NCBI RefSeq assembly: GCF_027244095.1 | Contig: NC_069659.1 | Location: 94,839,501-94,903,500, forward strand | Length of the DNA: 64,000 nucleotides | From: Hemicordylus capensis | Taxonomy: Eukaryota; Chordata; Lepidosauria; Squamata; Cordylidae | Direction of reading: 5' to 3' | Shown: positions 20,462 through 31,276 of the stretch, one piece after another | Position numbering within the stretch: position 1 is the first letter of the stretch | How the letters are laid out: every line of letters starts with the position of its first letter | Position numbers and translations under genes: made by a program | The notes under the pieces: generated by a model | What the model saw: the letters and a program-made list of their open reading frames with translations, nothing else | Told to the model about the DNA's origin: nothing | The model's database searches: none

Positions 20462-21495
20462 CATGCACCCCCACCAGCTTGTGAGCTTTAGCGGAGAGTT
20501 GTGACACAATGTGGATTATGCCCAGTGCAATCAGGATCAGCATATAACTTGGAAATAAAATCCATTGAAGTCAATGGGCCCTATTGAAGATAAATGGGGG
20601 GGGAGGCAGTGTACATACAAATATACTAGTTAAAGAAGTTTATGGATCACACAGTGTTCTGCATGCCAGTTGCTTTAATGCCACCCAGCACCAGAATTCT
20701 GCATTATATTGCTGCATGTTCTTCACCAGTGAGGAAGTTATGCTTGCTTCCCCCCCTTACCCTGCCCTATAAATGAATTGAACTTGATACTGTTGGAAAA
20801 GACTTCCAAAAATTCACCACATGGGTGTTGCCAGTCAAGGATGTCTTGCTGATATGAAGGACTGACTTTAAGGAAATGGAAATATGCTGTCAACTGATGT
20901 GAGTGAGAGAAGTTGAGGGTGCTTTCATTCAGATAATGAGTGTGATCCAAAAATTCCACAAAACTATGTTCACATAGAAACTTTCCACTCCATTCTTGCC
21001 TATCAGAAGAGATACCTTAGAAATGCAACCATACTCACCTCGAACTACACCTATTGAGATCAGAGACTCTTACATTCATGCATGAACACCAATCACTTGG
21101 TCAATGTAGCAGAGGTGTTCCATCCAGGTAGGGCAGGGGAAGCAGAATATAAGCTGCAGGTGTGATTCATTTCCACTCTTCTTGCCCCAACCCACCCGCC
21201 TTGCTCTCCTTTTCATCGCCCCAAGGACACGGGCTGGCCATTCACCTGGTTCCTCATCCCAGTGAATGACCAGCTGATGTGCCTGGGGTTAACTCAGTAG
21301 CAGGATGAGAAGAATGGGGATGAAACACACCTGGAGCTCATTTTCTGTCCCAGCCCAACCTCACCCAGATGAGCTGCCATATTTGCATATGTTAATATGC
21401 CATCACAGATTTTATTTATTTAACACATTTGTATACCACCCAAACTGCAAGATCAAACACCATGGACAGCAGTTTCATACCACCTCAAACCAAAG
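20460..21495. other. Intergenic, no feature recognised
   Basis: Mostly unique-looking. A short LINE-like tail fragment 'tttatttatttaacacatttgtataccaccc' (in pieces) occurs near 21410-21450. Confidence 0.45.
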
Positions 21496-21870
21496 AACTC
21501 AACTAAACCCAGGAGCAATCCTTTCATGAGGCAAGGTGAGATGTTTGCCTCAGGCAGCAGACTGTTGGAGTGCCAACCGGACAGCAAGACGCTCCCCACT
21601 GCCGCTGCCAGAGCAGCTCTTTGATCTGGCCCTTGTAAGCTTTGCAAGGAGGGAGAGGCTCACCTCCTGTCCTCACACTTCCTGAAGAGCGTGCAAGAAG
21701 CATGAGGAGAGAAGAAGAGGTTGCTGGCAACTTTTCCTCCTCCCTGTGCCACTTTCACCTCTTGCAAAAGCTGGTTTGGAAAGTGGGCTGGCTCCCACCG
21801 GGGCATGGACAAGGCAGCCTTTGGCACCTTGCCTCTGTGCGACAGTACTTTGAGCCACCTTGGTCTTCAC
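21496..21870. repeat. Interspersed repeat fragment, 'cctcaggcagcag' family
   Basis: It contains 'catgaggcaaggtgagatg' and 'tgcctcaggcagcagact', similar to the left part of the segment at about 22974-23400 ('catgaggtagtttgaagagg', 'cacctcaggtagtggact'). The family is not identified. Confidence 0.35.
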
Positions 21871-22377
21871 CCAAATGCAGACACCAGCTCAGAGAGGGTT
21901 TTTCAGTTAATTAGAACGGAATTTGGAGCTAATATCTCTTTGTTGCCTTGAATCTGAACCAAAAAGGTGGTTCAGTCATGTCACTCAGCTTCAATTTATG
22001 TTTCTTTCCCTGTTTTATCTGGCTGTATACATTTTGTTTACTTACAAACCTTTAAATTAAAACAAAACAGCTACAAATTAATACTTCCCCCCTCAAGTTA
22101 AATAGTTATAATTGTATCCATATTATAGTTACACTGAAAACAGCATTGCTTGGTGTCATCCTGCAAGAAGTGCACTTAAACCCATTCAAAACATCTAAAT
22201 CTAAACATCTAAAGTTGCTAAACCACTTTCAAACCTTAGAGTCTGAATCAGAAATGAACCAGAGAGTTTTAAAAATACCAATGAACCTGAAGGAGAACTG
22301 AACCGACATTTGTAATGGCTCAACTCCCTGCAGCCTCACACACAACACATTTCAGCCAAGTCTGCCAACATATTAAT
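21871..22377. other. Intergenic, no feature recognised
   Basis: AT-rich sequence without visible features. Confidence 0.45.
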
Positions 22378-22425
22378 CTGGCTAGATGGACCAATAATTC
22401 GGTCTAAAGCAAGATCATATGTTCA
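22378..22425 (+). repeat. SINE 3' end fragment
   Basis: 'ggctagatggaccaataat ... catatgttc' matches the shared 3' body of the 5S/tRNA SINEs. Confidence 0.5.
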
Positions 22426-22572
22426 TAGGACAGTCAAGCAGGCACCCAAGAATAGCCCAAGTGGCTAGTGTCTGATAGACAAGAACCAATTGCTTCATTT
22501 ATTGTCTATACAGCAAACTGATAAATGATATCAGTGTTCTTGTTTATGAATTCACATTTTCTATAGTATTCA

Positions 22573-22950
22573 ATGAGCCCATTCTCACGACTGAGTGGGA
22601 GGGCTACTGGGCAGGCGGCGGGGAAGGCTGCTTAAACTTACCTTTCCCGCAGATGACCCCTCTTTGGTTGCACACACATCACATGCCCAGATGATACTCC
22701 ACTGTCCAGGCAGTGCAGAGGGATGGAGGCCGGGACGCATTGTCCTGGCCCCTGGAAATCCCATAATGCACTGCATGAGGAAACAGGGCTAAGGGGATGC
22801 TTAACCTCATTTAAGAGGGGGGCTCCAGAGGTAGGTTTGCCACTGAGGCACCGCTGAGAGCCCTGGGGCTACTGGCAGTTCTTACGAGCAGCTAAGACCA
22901 GGCTTGGCTTTCTTAGCCTGGTCTTGGCTGTGCATGAGAACAGCCTCAGT
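22573..22950. mobile_element. Candidate DNA MITE
   Basis: The ends 'gagcccattctcacgactg' and (reversed) 'gaggctgttctcatgcaca' are partly matching inverted repeats. Near the right end an internal mirror ctaagaccaggct/agcctggtctt is present. No target duplication was verified. Confidence 0.4.
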
Positions 22951-22973
22951 GTCTTCACAGTACCTTAATTCGA

Positions 22974-23405
22974 AGGCTGGCCTATCCATGAGGTAGTTTG
23001 AAGAGGTCACCTCAGGTAGTGGACTGGAGGAAGCCCTCACCATCCACCTCAGCTGTCTGCCACTGGCACTGCTCCTTCTCTTTCCAAACTCTCTGGATTT
23101 AAAAGAGAAAAGGATAAGCAGCAGAAGACAAAGTATGGAAGAGAGGTGAGTAGTGGGCTAGAGTCTCCCAGGACAGAAAACCAATGTTCCAGCCCACCAC
23201 ATCCCTCCTCCACACTTCCGCTTCTGCTCCATTCCCCTCTTCCTTCTTAAATCCAAAGAGCATAAGAAGAGGGAAAGTAATGGTGGCAGCAGCTAATTAC
23301 TCCTTGGGGTTATGACAGATATGGGGGTGGCATTTGGCAGGGAAGGGGAGGAGGTGGCAGCATTTGGTGTCCCTTTCCAGGCAGATCTTGGACTGGCCAT
23401 GCTCA
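22974..23405. repeat. Second 'cctcaggtag' family fragment
   Basis: It shares its left end with 21496-21870. The end near 23390 reads 'cttggactggccatgc', weakly the inverse of 'ggctggcctatccatg' at the left. Confidence 0.35.
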
Positions 23406-24748
23406 GTAACATGCCCTTGAAATCACACTTGTGATGCGGTTTTAATTAGGGTGTGTGCTTTTTAATTGTGAGGAAGCCACCTTGCTGGCAGGTCAAAATA
23501 TGGGGTATACATATTTAAACTAAATAAATAGCCAGTGGTCCATGCATGCATGTGTGAGTGCACACAGACACACACACACCACTCACAACCCTAGCATTCC
23601 CTGGGCACTGTAACTGCCTTCAGTTCAGCTCTCCAAGCACATTTTTAAGGCACAGCAATAATCTCCTATTAAAAATAGAATATTAAATAACTTTGAAAGA
23701 GAGAAAATGTGCTTGCTACCATTTTATCAATATGTGACAGAGGCCAATGCAAATGAAATACCCAGACAACTCTCTTTTTAAAAAACCAATGTGTAATACA
23801 GATGGAGCCAGATTCTTGTCATTAGTCAGCTGTTTTTCAGACAGAATTCCCATTGACTTTAACAGAAGTCACTTCTTGTGTAAAAACTGACGAAAGTTTT
23901 CCAAGATATGACACAATCGCATTATTTTATTGAGCTTTGCGTTTGATGATTGTTTGTGACTGTAAATGTGAGACAGGCTCAGTTCTTTGCTGAGTAATGG
24001 TAATATCATATGTGAACCTTTCTCACAGAGTTCCAATATAATTATACCTAATGGAATATGTTTTGAATAATTCTCCTCTTAAATATTGAAACCAGCATGC
24101 TGCATTACAGTGACTGTTGAGCTGGTTATGAATGTTATGCTAAAATCTCTGCTCAGCCATGAATCCCCTGGACCGCCTTAGGCAAGTCTCTGCCTCTCAG
24201 TCGAAGTGCTTTATTTGCAAAACAGTTTTATTAGTGATGATCCTCAGAATTATTCTAAAGGTGAGCAAGATAAGGAGGACTGCAAATAACTTTTTCCAAT
24301 GAGTGTCCAACCGCAGCTCTTGGGTGGTCAGGAATGTTGCCAACTTTCATACTTTTAGGCACTGTGGGCTAAACAGGGAGGTGCTAACCTATGCTAAATC
24401 CTATACTCCACCAGACTCTGGCTATGCCCCCAATAATGGTGTGATGTTATGCCAGCTCAGAGGTGGTATAAGTCAAAATGCACCTGCTGGAACAAGTTGA
24501 ATCAAAAAATAAATCCACTGACACCCCCTTACATGCACACACAGCCTCCTGCTTGCTTGACCCACTTTACACTCAGTTACAGCACACCTTCCTAGTACAT
24601 AGAAAGGCAAAATCTCAGATGAAAGAGCATGCAGTATGAGACTGTATCCTTCTGACCTCCTGCTGTACATTCAGAGTAACTTTGATGCTGGGAACTAATT
24701 CTTGTGCCTGCACTTGTCTTTTTTCTCAGTATGTTTGCAAGGGGATTA
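23406..24748. other. Intergenic, no feature recognised
   Basis: It includes a short 'taaactaaataaata' LINE-like tail near 23515. Otherwise it is unremarkable. Confidence 0.5.
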
Positions 24749-24992
24749 TGGGAGGAGAGCAGGTCTTGTGGTCGCAAGCATGAATTGTCCCCTTTGCTAA
24801 GCAGGGTCCACCCTGGTTTGCATTTGAATGGGAGACTACATGTGCAAGTACTGTAATATATTTCCCTTCATGAATGGGCCCGCTCAGGGAAGAGCATCTG
24901 CATCCTTGCATGCAGAGGTTTTCCAGTTCCCTCCCTGGTATCTCCTGATAGGGATGAGAGAGATGCCTACCTCTCATTCAGAGAACTTGCAT

Positions 24993-25011
24993 TTTGGACG
25001 GTATAGAAATG

Positions 25012-25054
<43 letters not shown>

Positions 25055-25056
25055 AG
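24993..25056 (+). repeat. L2-like tail with (AAAT)n inside the SINE
   Basis: 'ttttggacggtatagaaatg' followed by about ten AAAT units. It separates two halves of the SINE. Confidence 0.6.
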
Positions 25057-25092
25057 CTAACCTTGGAGATGCTGCTGCCAGTCTGTGTAGAC

Positions 25093-25228
25093 CAGGGCTG
25101 CTCAACTTCGGCCCTCCTGCAGATGTTAGCCTACAACTCCCATAATCCCTTGCTATCGGCCATTGTGGCTGGGCATTATGGAAGTTGTAGTCCAGAAACA
25201 GCTGGGGGGCCTAAATTGAGCAGGCCTG
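25093..25228. mobile_element. hAT MITE, second copy of the 35074 element
   Basis: The same 136-bp length and termini (cagggctgctcaactt, and its inverse at the right) as the copy at 35074-35209. It is inserted in a SINE, and a few SINE bases are missing at its right edge, so no duplication is visible. Confidence 0.75.
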
Positions 25229-25719
25229 GGAGCTAGATGGACCAATGGTCTGACTTGGTAGAAGGCAGCTTCCAGTGTTCCTAATACAATAGTGTTAACA
25301 GCTGCTAAACCACTCTACATTATCACAAACATTTTTTACCTTCTAGAATGGACGTATCACTTCCTCCTCACAACAGTGCCTATGCCTTTCATTACTAGAT
25401 TCTCCTGCTCACTCAGTTCTTTCAGTAATTGCCTTGGCCAATTACTCTTTACTTTTGCAGTCCTGAACCCAATTACATTCACTTAGCCCACTGAGTAAAC
25501 ATGGTTTGGCTGAATGGTAAGGGCACAGTTCTTTTGTTCAACTCAAACTCCCACTGCTTTGAACAGACCTGAGTACATCTTACATTAGGGAAGGCCATGA
25601 CACAATTTGGATCAGCCACCACGATGACTATCTTTCCTTACCAAGCTCAGAGCGGATGGGAGAATGGTGTAAGAATGGTGTAAGGACAGAAGAACCCCTC
25701 TTTCCTTTTCCACACAACT

Positions 25720-25748
25720 TTAGCAAGGGTAAAAACAACCCTTGCTAA
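25720..25748. repeat. Short perfect hairpin
   Basis: Eleven-base arms ttagcaagggt/acccttgctaa around a seven-base A-rich loop. It could be chance or the tip of a MITE. Confidence 0.5.
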
Positions 25749-25797
25749 GGGTTCTTTCTATTGTACTAAGTGCCCACAGCAGATACTAGGTTCAGAA

Positions 25798-26006
25798 AAG
25801 AGAGGAGGATGGTATATTAGGAAGAGGCCTCTGACAGCTCTTCTTCAACTGGGGAAGACTCCTGCCTGAAACCTTGGAGAGCCACTGCCAGATAGTGTAA
25901 AAATACTGAGTTATAGTATTGTTGTTCAGGGAGAACTTTGATTCTTCGTCAACAAGGATGAAATTACTGTCAGAGGCCTCTTCTTAATAGACCAGCCTCC
26001 TCTCTT
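25798..26006. repeat. 40-bp inverted repeats around a SINE fragment
   Basis: Arms 25798-25837 and 25967-26006 are reverse complements with three mismatches in 40. A fragment of SINE body (25858-25913, 'cctgcctgaaaccttggag') lies between. This looks like a small inverted-repeat element or an inverted duplication. No 8-bp flank repeat was recognised. Confidence 0.65.
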
Positions 26007-26277
26007 GTCTATCCCCAGTTTTGAAACTTATTTTGCTATAAAAGTTGAGAAGGTCTTTCCTTCCCCCACCCCAAGATCCCAGTCTATCAGTGCTTGGGGA
26101 AATTGATCCTCTCTTTCTTTTGGGCAGAAACTGATATAATATGGAAGATCCATGATTCTCCTGACTTTTCCTCCAATAAAAGCAGCCATGGGAGGCAGCT
26201 TCATTCTCGCTCAGAGCAATGGTACCATGGGAAGATTTCTCCAATCTATTTTCCAGATCTATTTAATAGGAAGCTGC

Positions 26278-26454
26278 CTTTTACTGGGTCAGACCATTAG
26301 TGTCCATCTAGCTCAGTATTGTTACACTGTCTGGCAGTGGCTCTCCAAGATTTCAGACAGGAGTCTCTCCCAGCCCTACCTGGAGATGCCAGGGATTGAA
26401 GCTGGGACCTTCTGCATGCAAAGCAGATGCTCTACTACTGGGCTACAGGTCCAT
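26278..26454 (-). repeat. tRNA-Ala-like SINE
   Basis: The minus strand reads 'tagcccagtagtagagcatc', 'tgctttgcatgcagaagg' and 'atccctggcatctccaggta', matching A and B boxes of a tRNA-Ala(UGC)-type head. It then carries the shared SINE body and ends 'aaggcagcttccta'. Confidence 0.8.
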
Positions 26455-28765
26455 CTGCAAAGTTGCTATGAGCCCTTCAACAGGAAACCTATAGGTAGGA
26501 TACTGTTACCTGCATCAGCTGCTCTTTGGGAGCTCAAAACAGTTTCAAGGGGACAATTTAGATCAGGAAAATGGCATGGCGGAAAGGATTGAACTGCTGC
26601 TCTGATCAAAACTGGAGTTCCTTGCAGCTGCTTTAAAGTATTTTAAAAGTCTGATTCGATCACATATGTTCCTGCCCACATGGTCATCTACATTGTAAGT
26701 AGCTAACTCGGTTTATGGTTAAGAAGGTGATTAAAGGAAGCAATCATACCATATAAAGCATGAATAGTCACTTATATATATTGAGTTAAAACTATTTTGC
26801 ACCACTGTAAAAAAACTGGAGAACACGACACCTAAAAAGCAGTTGTTCCTTTATCATGAATCACTTCTGTCCCTGGACAAAGGGGTGAGACACACCGATC
26901 AATAGGAAGAGGAGGAGGAATGATCACAGGCACATGAATGTGTTGAGAATCAGGACATGTAACCCATTTCCTGTTGAATGTCACTGGATGTGAGGTACCT
27001 TTTGATAATCTTCCCTTTAAACTCCTCATTTCTATTGCTGCTATGTTGCCAGTTTTGCCAGTCTATAACTTAACCAACTGAGTTATTTGCTAGCTTTTCG
27101 GAATAACAAAAAGTCTCCAGTAGTATTTGCATGGTTATTCTAGGCTCTTGTTGGGAAATATTGCTCTAGGAAAAGTTGCCTCTGAGTGGAAATGCCATGA
27201 TTAAAAAGGTATACACGAAGAGGTCTCGACACTCCACCCAGCTTGGCATCTGATATCTTTCTGAAGAATGCATCACATTAATATAACACCAAGAATTACA
27301 AAACCACAATTACATCACTACATCTTCATTCAAAATGCACTCTATTGAGCTCATGATAAACTGCTACTTATTGTCATCTCAGTGTTTGCTGTGAAGAAGA
27401 TGGAGAGATACGATAACATTTACAATGATACACCAATATTAAAAACCTACAAGGTTGTGATCTAATTAGCTACAATTTAGCCTTGGCTGGTTGAACCACA
27501 GTTCACTAGAGAGATAATGTAACAAATGCATAGTGGGCTTTTCTTTCTTTTTTAAACCTCTGAGAAGTAGAATTGTACTGATGTAGAGGAAAAAGCTTTA
27601 TGTGCCTTAACATTCCACCTAATCAGGGCTCTCTTTAAGGGAGAACAAGGAGTGCTGGCTCTCCTGGCCCATGTTTAAGCGGACCCCATACTTAATGTCC
27701 CACGCAGGACATCAGGCATGTGCAGTCTGCACTATTTAAAGCCAAAAGAGCTGTGGTCAAGGAGGAAGACGCCAAGGGCAAGCTGGTTGGGTGAAGCATG
27801 ACCCCAGGAGAGTGGAGAAGGCCAAAGGGGTCATAAAGGGGAGGGGAGGAGACAGCCAACAGGGATCTTATTTGATAGAGAGATACTACAAACTTGTTTA
27901 ATGGGGAGCCCATGCAAAATATTGTCACCCCAGCCACATGAAAGCTAGAGATGATCCTGCACCTAATTTTTCCATGCTTCATGCTCACTACTTTATCCAT
28001 CCTCTCCTCTCTGTCCATATTTCTGCTGTTTTCTAACTTTGGTCTTAAATCTTCTGATCAGGAGCTTTTAGAATAGTGGCCCACATGCAGTTGGTATTGC
28101 ACAAATGTTAACAGTAACTATGGTAATAGTAGCTGTATTATTAGCAATAGAAGCAGCAGCAGCAGTAGCATATACCTAAAATGCTCTCATGCTTCCATTG
28201 GGTGATTACCCTAGAGCTAGATACATAAAAGTAACCAGACCTTTTTTATTTAGTGCTTGTACCCTCGACCTTTTGAGATTAATTGATCTAAACTCAATGA
28301 ATGAGGAACATGTGAGTTACCAACTGCTTGCCAATTGTGCAGTTTTTGACATAAACCTAGTTTAAAAAATCATGGTCATTTTCTATGATGCATGCCAAAA
28401 TAGTTTTATCCTTATGTACAGGACACCAATAGTTCATCTGGATGAAAAAGGAAATTAATTGAATCTGAATTATTACTATGGATTTACTGTTGATTATATT
28501 ATATCAGTAACATCTTTGGTTGGCACATGCTTAATGCCTCTCATGTGCCTTGGATTAGTGTAGCTCATCAAACTGCACCTGTAACATTTGTAATTCACTT
28601 AAGCACCTTTCATGGCAAGCCATAAACAACCTCTCTTCACTTCCCCATCTTCTTTTTATATGTCACAAGAGATTTTGAAATATCAGCTAATAGAGCTGAA
28701 GAGAACTGCCAATATTACAACAGGGCAGCTACAACTGTAAAACACAGGGTTTATCATTTAAGAGG
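26455..28765. other. Intergenic, mostly single-copy
   Basis: No gene or clear repeat. The segment near 27630-28000 is GC-richer and could be an old element. An AGC run lies at about 28148-28168. Confidence 0.5.
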
Positions 28766-29000
28766 ACAGGTCTATCAATGGCTACTAATGTTGATGGTTA
28801 TAAACCGCTTCTAGGCTCAGAGGCAGGATGCCTCTGAATCCCCATTGCAGGGAAGCAACAACAGGAAAGGGGGCATGCCTTCATTTCTTGGCTGTGGGCT
28901 TCTCAGAGGCATCTGGTGGGCCACTGTGGGAAACATAATGCTAGACTAGATAGGCCTTGGGCCTGATCCAGCAAGGCTGTTCTTTCATTGTGCTGGGCAT
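28766..29000 (+). repeat. CR1 LINE 3' end
   Basis: 'ggctactaatgttgatggt', 'gaggcaggatgcctctgaat', 'catctggtgggccactgtgg' and 'gggcctgatccagcaaggct' with 'gttctt' are the CR1 3' end. Confidence 0.85.
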
Positions 29001-29453
29001 ATCTATAATACAAATATCTGTATCAGTTTTATACCCTTTAATTGTCATAACTTTCCCGCAAAAATTCTGGAAATTGTAGTTTGTCGTAGTGCTGGAAATT
29101 TTCCATTAGAAATCCTATTCTTCCCAAAGACACACATCTATATTTCCAAGGGAATAAGAAATTACTGCTAAACAAGTTTTGGTTCATAATGCAGATGTGC
29201 CACTAGCATCCTAGGGTGATATTAATCAGGACACAAACCTTTAGCAAAGACTTTATCCCCCATTCCCCAACCCAGGAACGACAAGGATCCACACGCATAT
29301 CCATTCCATTCCCCCCTGGAATTTAAGGTAGCCCCTGGATTTTGGCTCCTCCATCTGACTGCTAAATTCCACCTGGATTTACCTGGATTTCAAATGTGCC
29401 ACCCAGTTTGTCCGGATTTTACTCTGGATCTGATCACATGGAAGGGAAGAGAA
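29001..29453. other. Intergenic, no feature recognised
   Basis: A few 'acctggattt' tandem motifs near 29370. Nothing else. Confidence 0.45.
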
Positions 29454-29627
29454 CAGGGGCGTAACAAGGCTGGAGTGGGCCCAGAGACAAAATTTTAAAA
29501 TGGGCCCCTCGCTGATACACACACACTTCACAATATATAGTCATGTGACTTGCCTCTGGGGGGCCCCTTGAGGCGTGGGGGCCCCCAGGCAGCCGCCTCC
29601 CCTTGCCTAATAGTAGTTACACCCCTA
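29454..29627. mobile_element. hAT MITE (174 bp) with perfect 8-bp duplication
   Basis: The left end is CAGGGGCGTAAC and the right end is GTTACACCCCTA. The flanks GAAGAGAA at 29446-29453 and 29628-29635 are identical. The GC-rich body lacks coding sequence. Confidence 0.8.
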
Positions 29628-29734
29628 GAAGAGAAGGAGGGGAAAGAAAGGAAGGCTCTACTGCTTTGCCTCCTGCCATTGGCTCCACAGTTTCTCTGCA
29701 GTCATTCATTTGTTTTATTGTTCTAAACCACTTA

Positions 29735-29790
29735 GAGACTTGGGTAATGGCAGGCAGTATACAAATCTATCAAATAAATAAATAAATGCA
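29735..29790 (+). repeat. LINE-like 3' tail fragment
   Basis: 'aaccacttagagacttgg ... gtatacaaatctatcaaataaata' (in pieces) resembles the L2-type end. Confidence 0.4.
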
Positions 29791-31036
29791 AATTAGTTGC
29801 TGCATAATTTGCCGATTAGGCCACCTGGGTTTGAGAAGCTTGAATATAGCAATCCTATGCATAGCAGACTTGCTTGCAGTTGTCCAAGGGTCTTCCCACA
29901 TCCTCTGATTTGCTCAAAGACCTGATCAGCTCTTCTGTTACCAATATCAAACATGGGAGAGGGGCAGTGACGCCAACCCTTTCCTCACATCTCAAATCAA
30001 GATACACTCTCTCCACAGCATTCCCATGCTCTCCTAAACTAGTAACACTATCAAAAACAGAGACTATATTAATATGGCATGACATCCTGGGTAAATTCAT
30101 GCTGGCTCCTGTTAATCACCACTTTGTTTTCTAGGTGCTCACAGACAGACGGCCTAATAATCTGTTCTAGGTCTGGCCACAATCAGTGGGTTTTTAAAAA
30201 ACAATTAGCTTATAATTATTTTATTATTGCTATAAGTGTAAATATTTATAATTTTACAATTACTTGTAAGGAATTGCAAAACAGGCAGACATGTTTAAAA
30301 AACAACAACAGAAAATGCTGATAGTAGGCTTATTTATGGACCAAAAAATGTCAGTTTGTCTAGGAATAAATTGTTTGGCCAGATGATGGTGGCTAAGGGT
30401 AGGGATGCCATTGCATTGCATCACCATTGGAGGATTCTCAGAAAAGTTTAAGGATTCCATCTAGAAATAAACATAAAAACCGTATGTCGGGATTATTAGT
30501 ATTACTCCAATTACTCCCCCCCCGCCACCCCGCCACAATAACTATAGCAATGTTATTAACACAAATGCAACAGAAGAGCTTTGTGCCTTTGATATATTTA
30601 CGTAGTCCATACACCCAGTTAATTGTTTATATCAATAGTCACTCAGTATAGAACCATGAGCTTTCCAGAGGTGCAACACACACTCTTCTCTGGATCACCA
30701 TCCTTTGTTCACTTACTTTTAACAGTGCATCCAGACGACACCGTTGTCACATCACATGATTGCAGTCTAGTGTTTCCTGATTTCTCCTCTTCTGTTTTTT
30801 CAAATCCGATTTGGAGTGGTTTGAGTGTTTTCTGTTTTATTGGATTTTTTGGGTAACTAAATATATTACTTTGGTCCAGGGCATGGTCTGAGCACATGAT
30901 AAAGCTACCTTGCTGTAGCTAAGTACTTCTATGTCTGGTCAGTGCCTGGATGCGTGACTATCTGGGAACCCTATGTATGTTGCCTGGAGTTCCATGAAGG
31001 AAGAAAAGTGAGAAATAGAGGTAATAAACCAACAAA
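29791..31036. other. Intergenic, mostly single-copy
   Basis: A partial 'caatcctatgca' end of the palindromic AGTAAG repeat occurs at 29849-29865. No gene is seen. Confidence 0.5.
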
Positions 31037-31115
31037 GGCTGCAATGGTAAACACTTACTATTGAGTAAGCTCCACTGAACATAGTGGGATTTACTTCCAA
31101 GTATAGGACTGCACA
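31037..31115. repeat. Palindromic 'AGTAAG' interspersed repeat
   Basis: 'cttactattgagtaagc..' and '..gggatttacttccaagta' face each other around 'cactgaacatag', between 'ctgcaat' and 'aggactgca' ends. The class is unknown to me. Confidence 0.5.
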
Positions 31116-31218
31116 GTAAAAGATAGTTTGAAAACTTGTTAGTATTTTTTCTCCTACTATGCCCCATATTTTCAAAACATAATACCACTAAAGTTTCTGT
31201 GGTGCAGAGGCTTCTTAT

Positions 31219-31276
31219 AAAAGTCTGTGTGTGTGCTGTGTGTGTGTGTGTGAGAGAGAGAGAGAGGGGGGGAGGG
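31219..31276. repeat. (TG)n(GA)n microsatellite
   Basis: Adjacent TG and GA dinucleotide runs followed by a G-rich stretch. Confidence 0.85.

Larger units (their letters stand above)
24749..25286 (+). repeat. 5S-rRNA-derived SINE split by two insertions
   Basis: The 5S-like head (gctaagcagggtccaccctg, gaatgggagac) and tRNA-like middle (gagcatctgcatcc ... catgcagagg) run to about 24990. The body continues 'ctaaccttggagatgctgctg' at 25057 and ends 'aaggcagcttccagtgttcc'. A LINE tail with an AAAT array (about 24993-25056) and a hAT MITE (25093-25228) interrupt it. Confidence 0.8.

Noticed and set aside
26278-26454. tRNA-Ala-like sequence as a tRNA gene
   Set aside because: The A/B-box homology continues into the SINE body and lacks a proper acceptor stem, so it is a SINE head.
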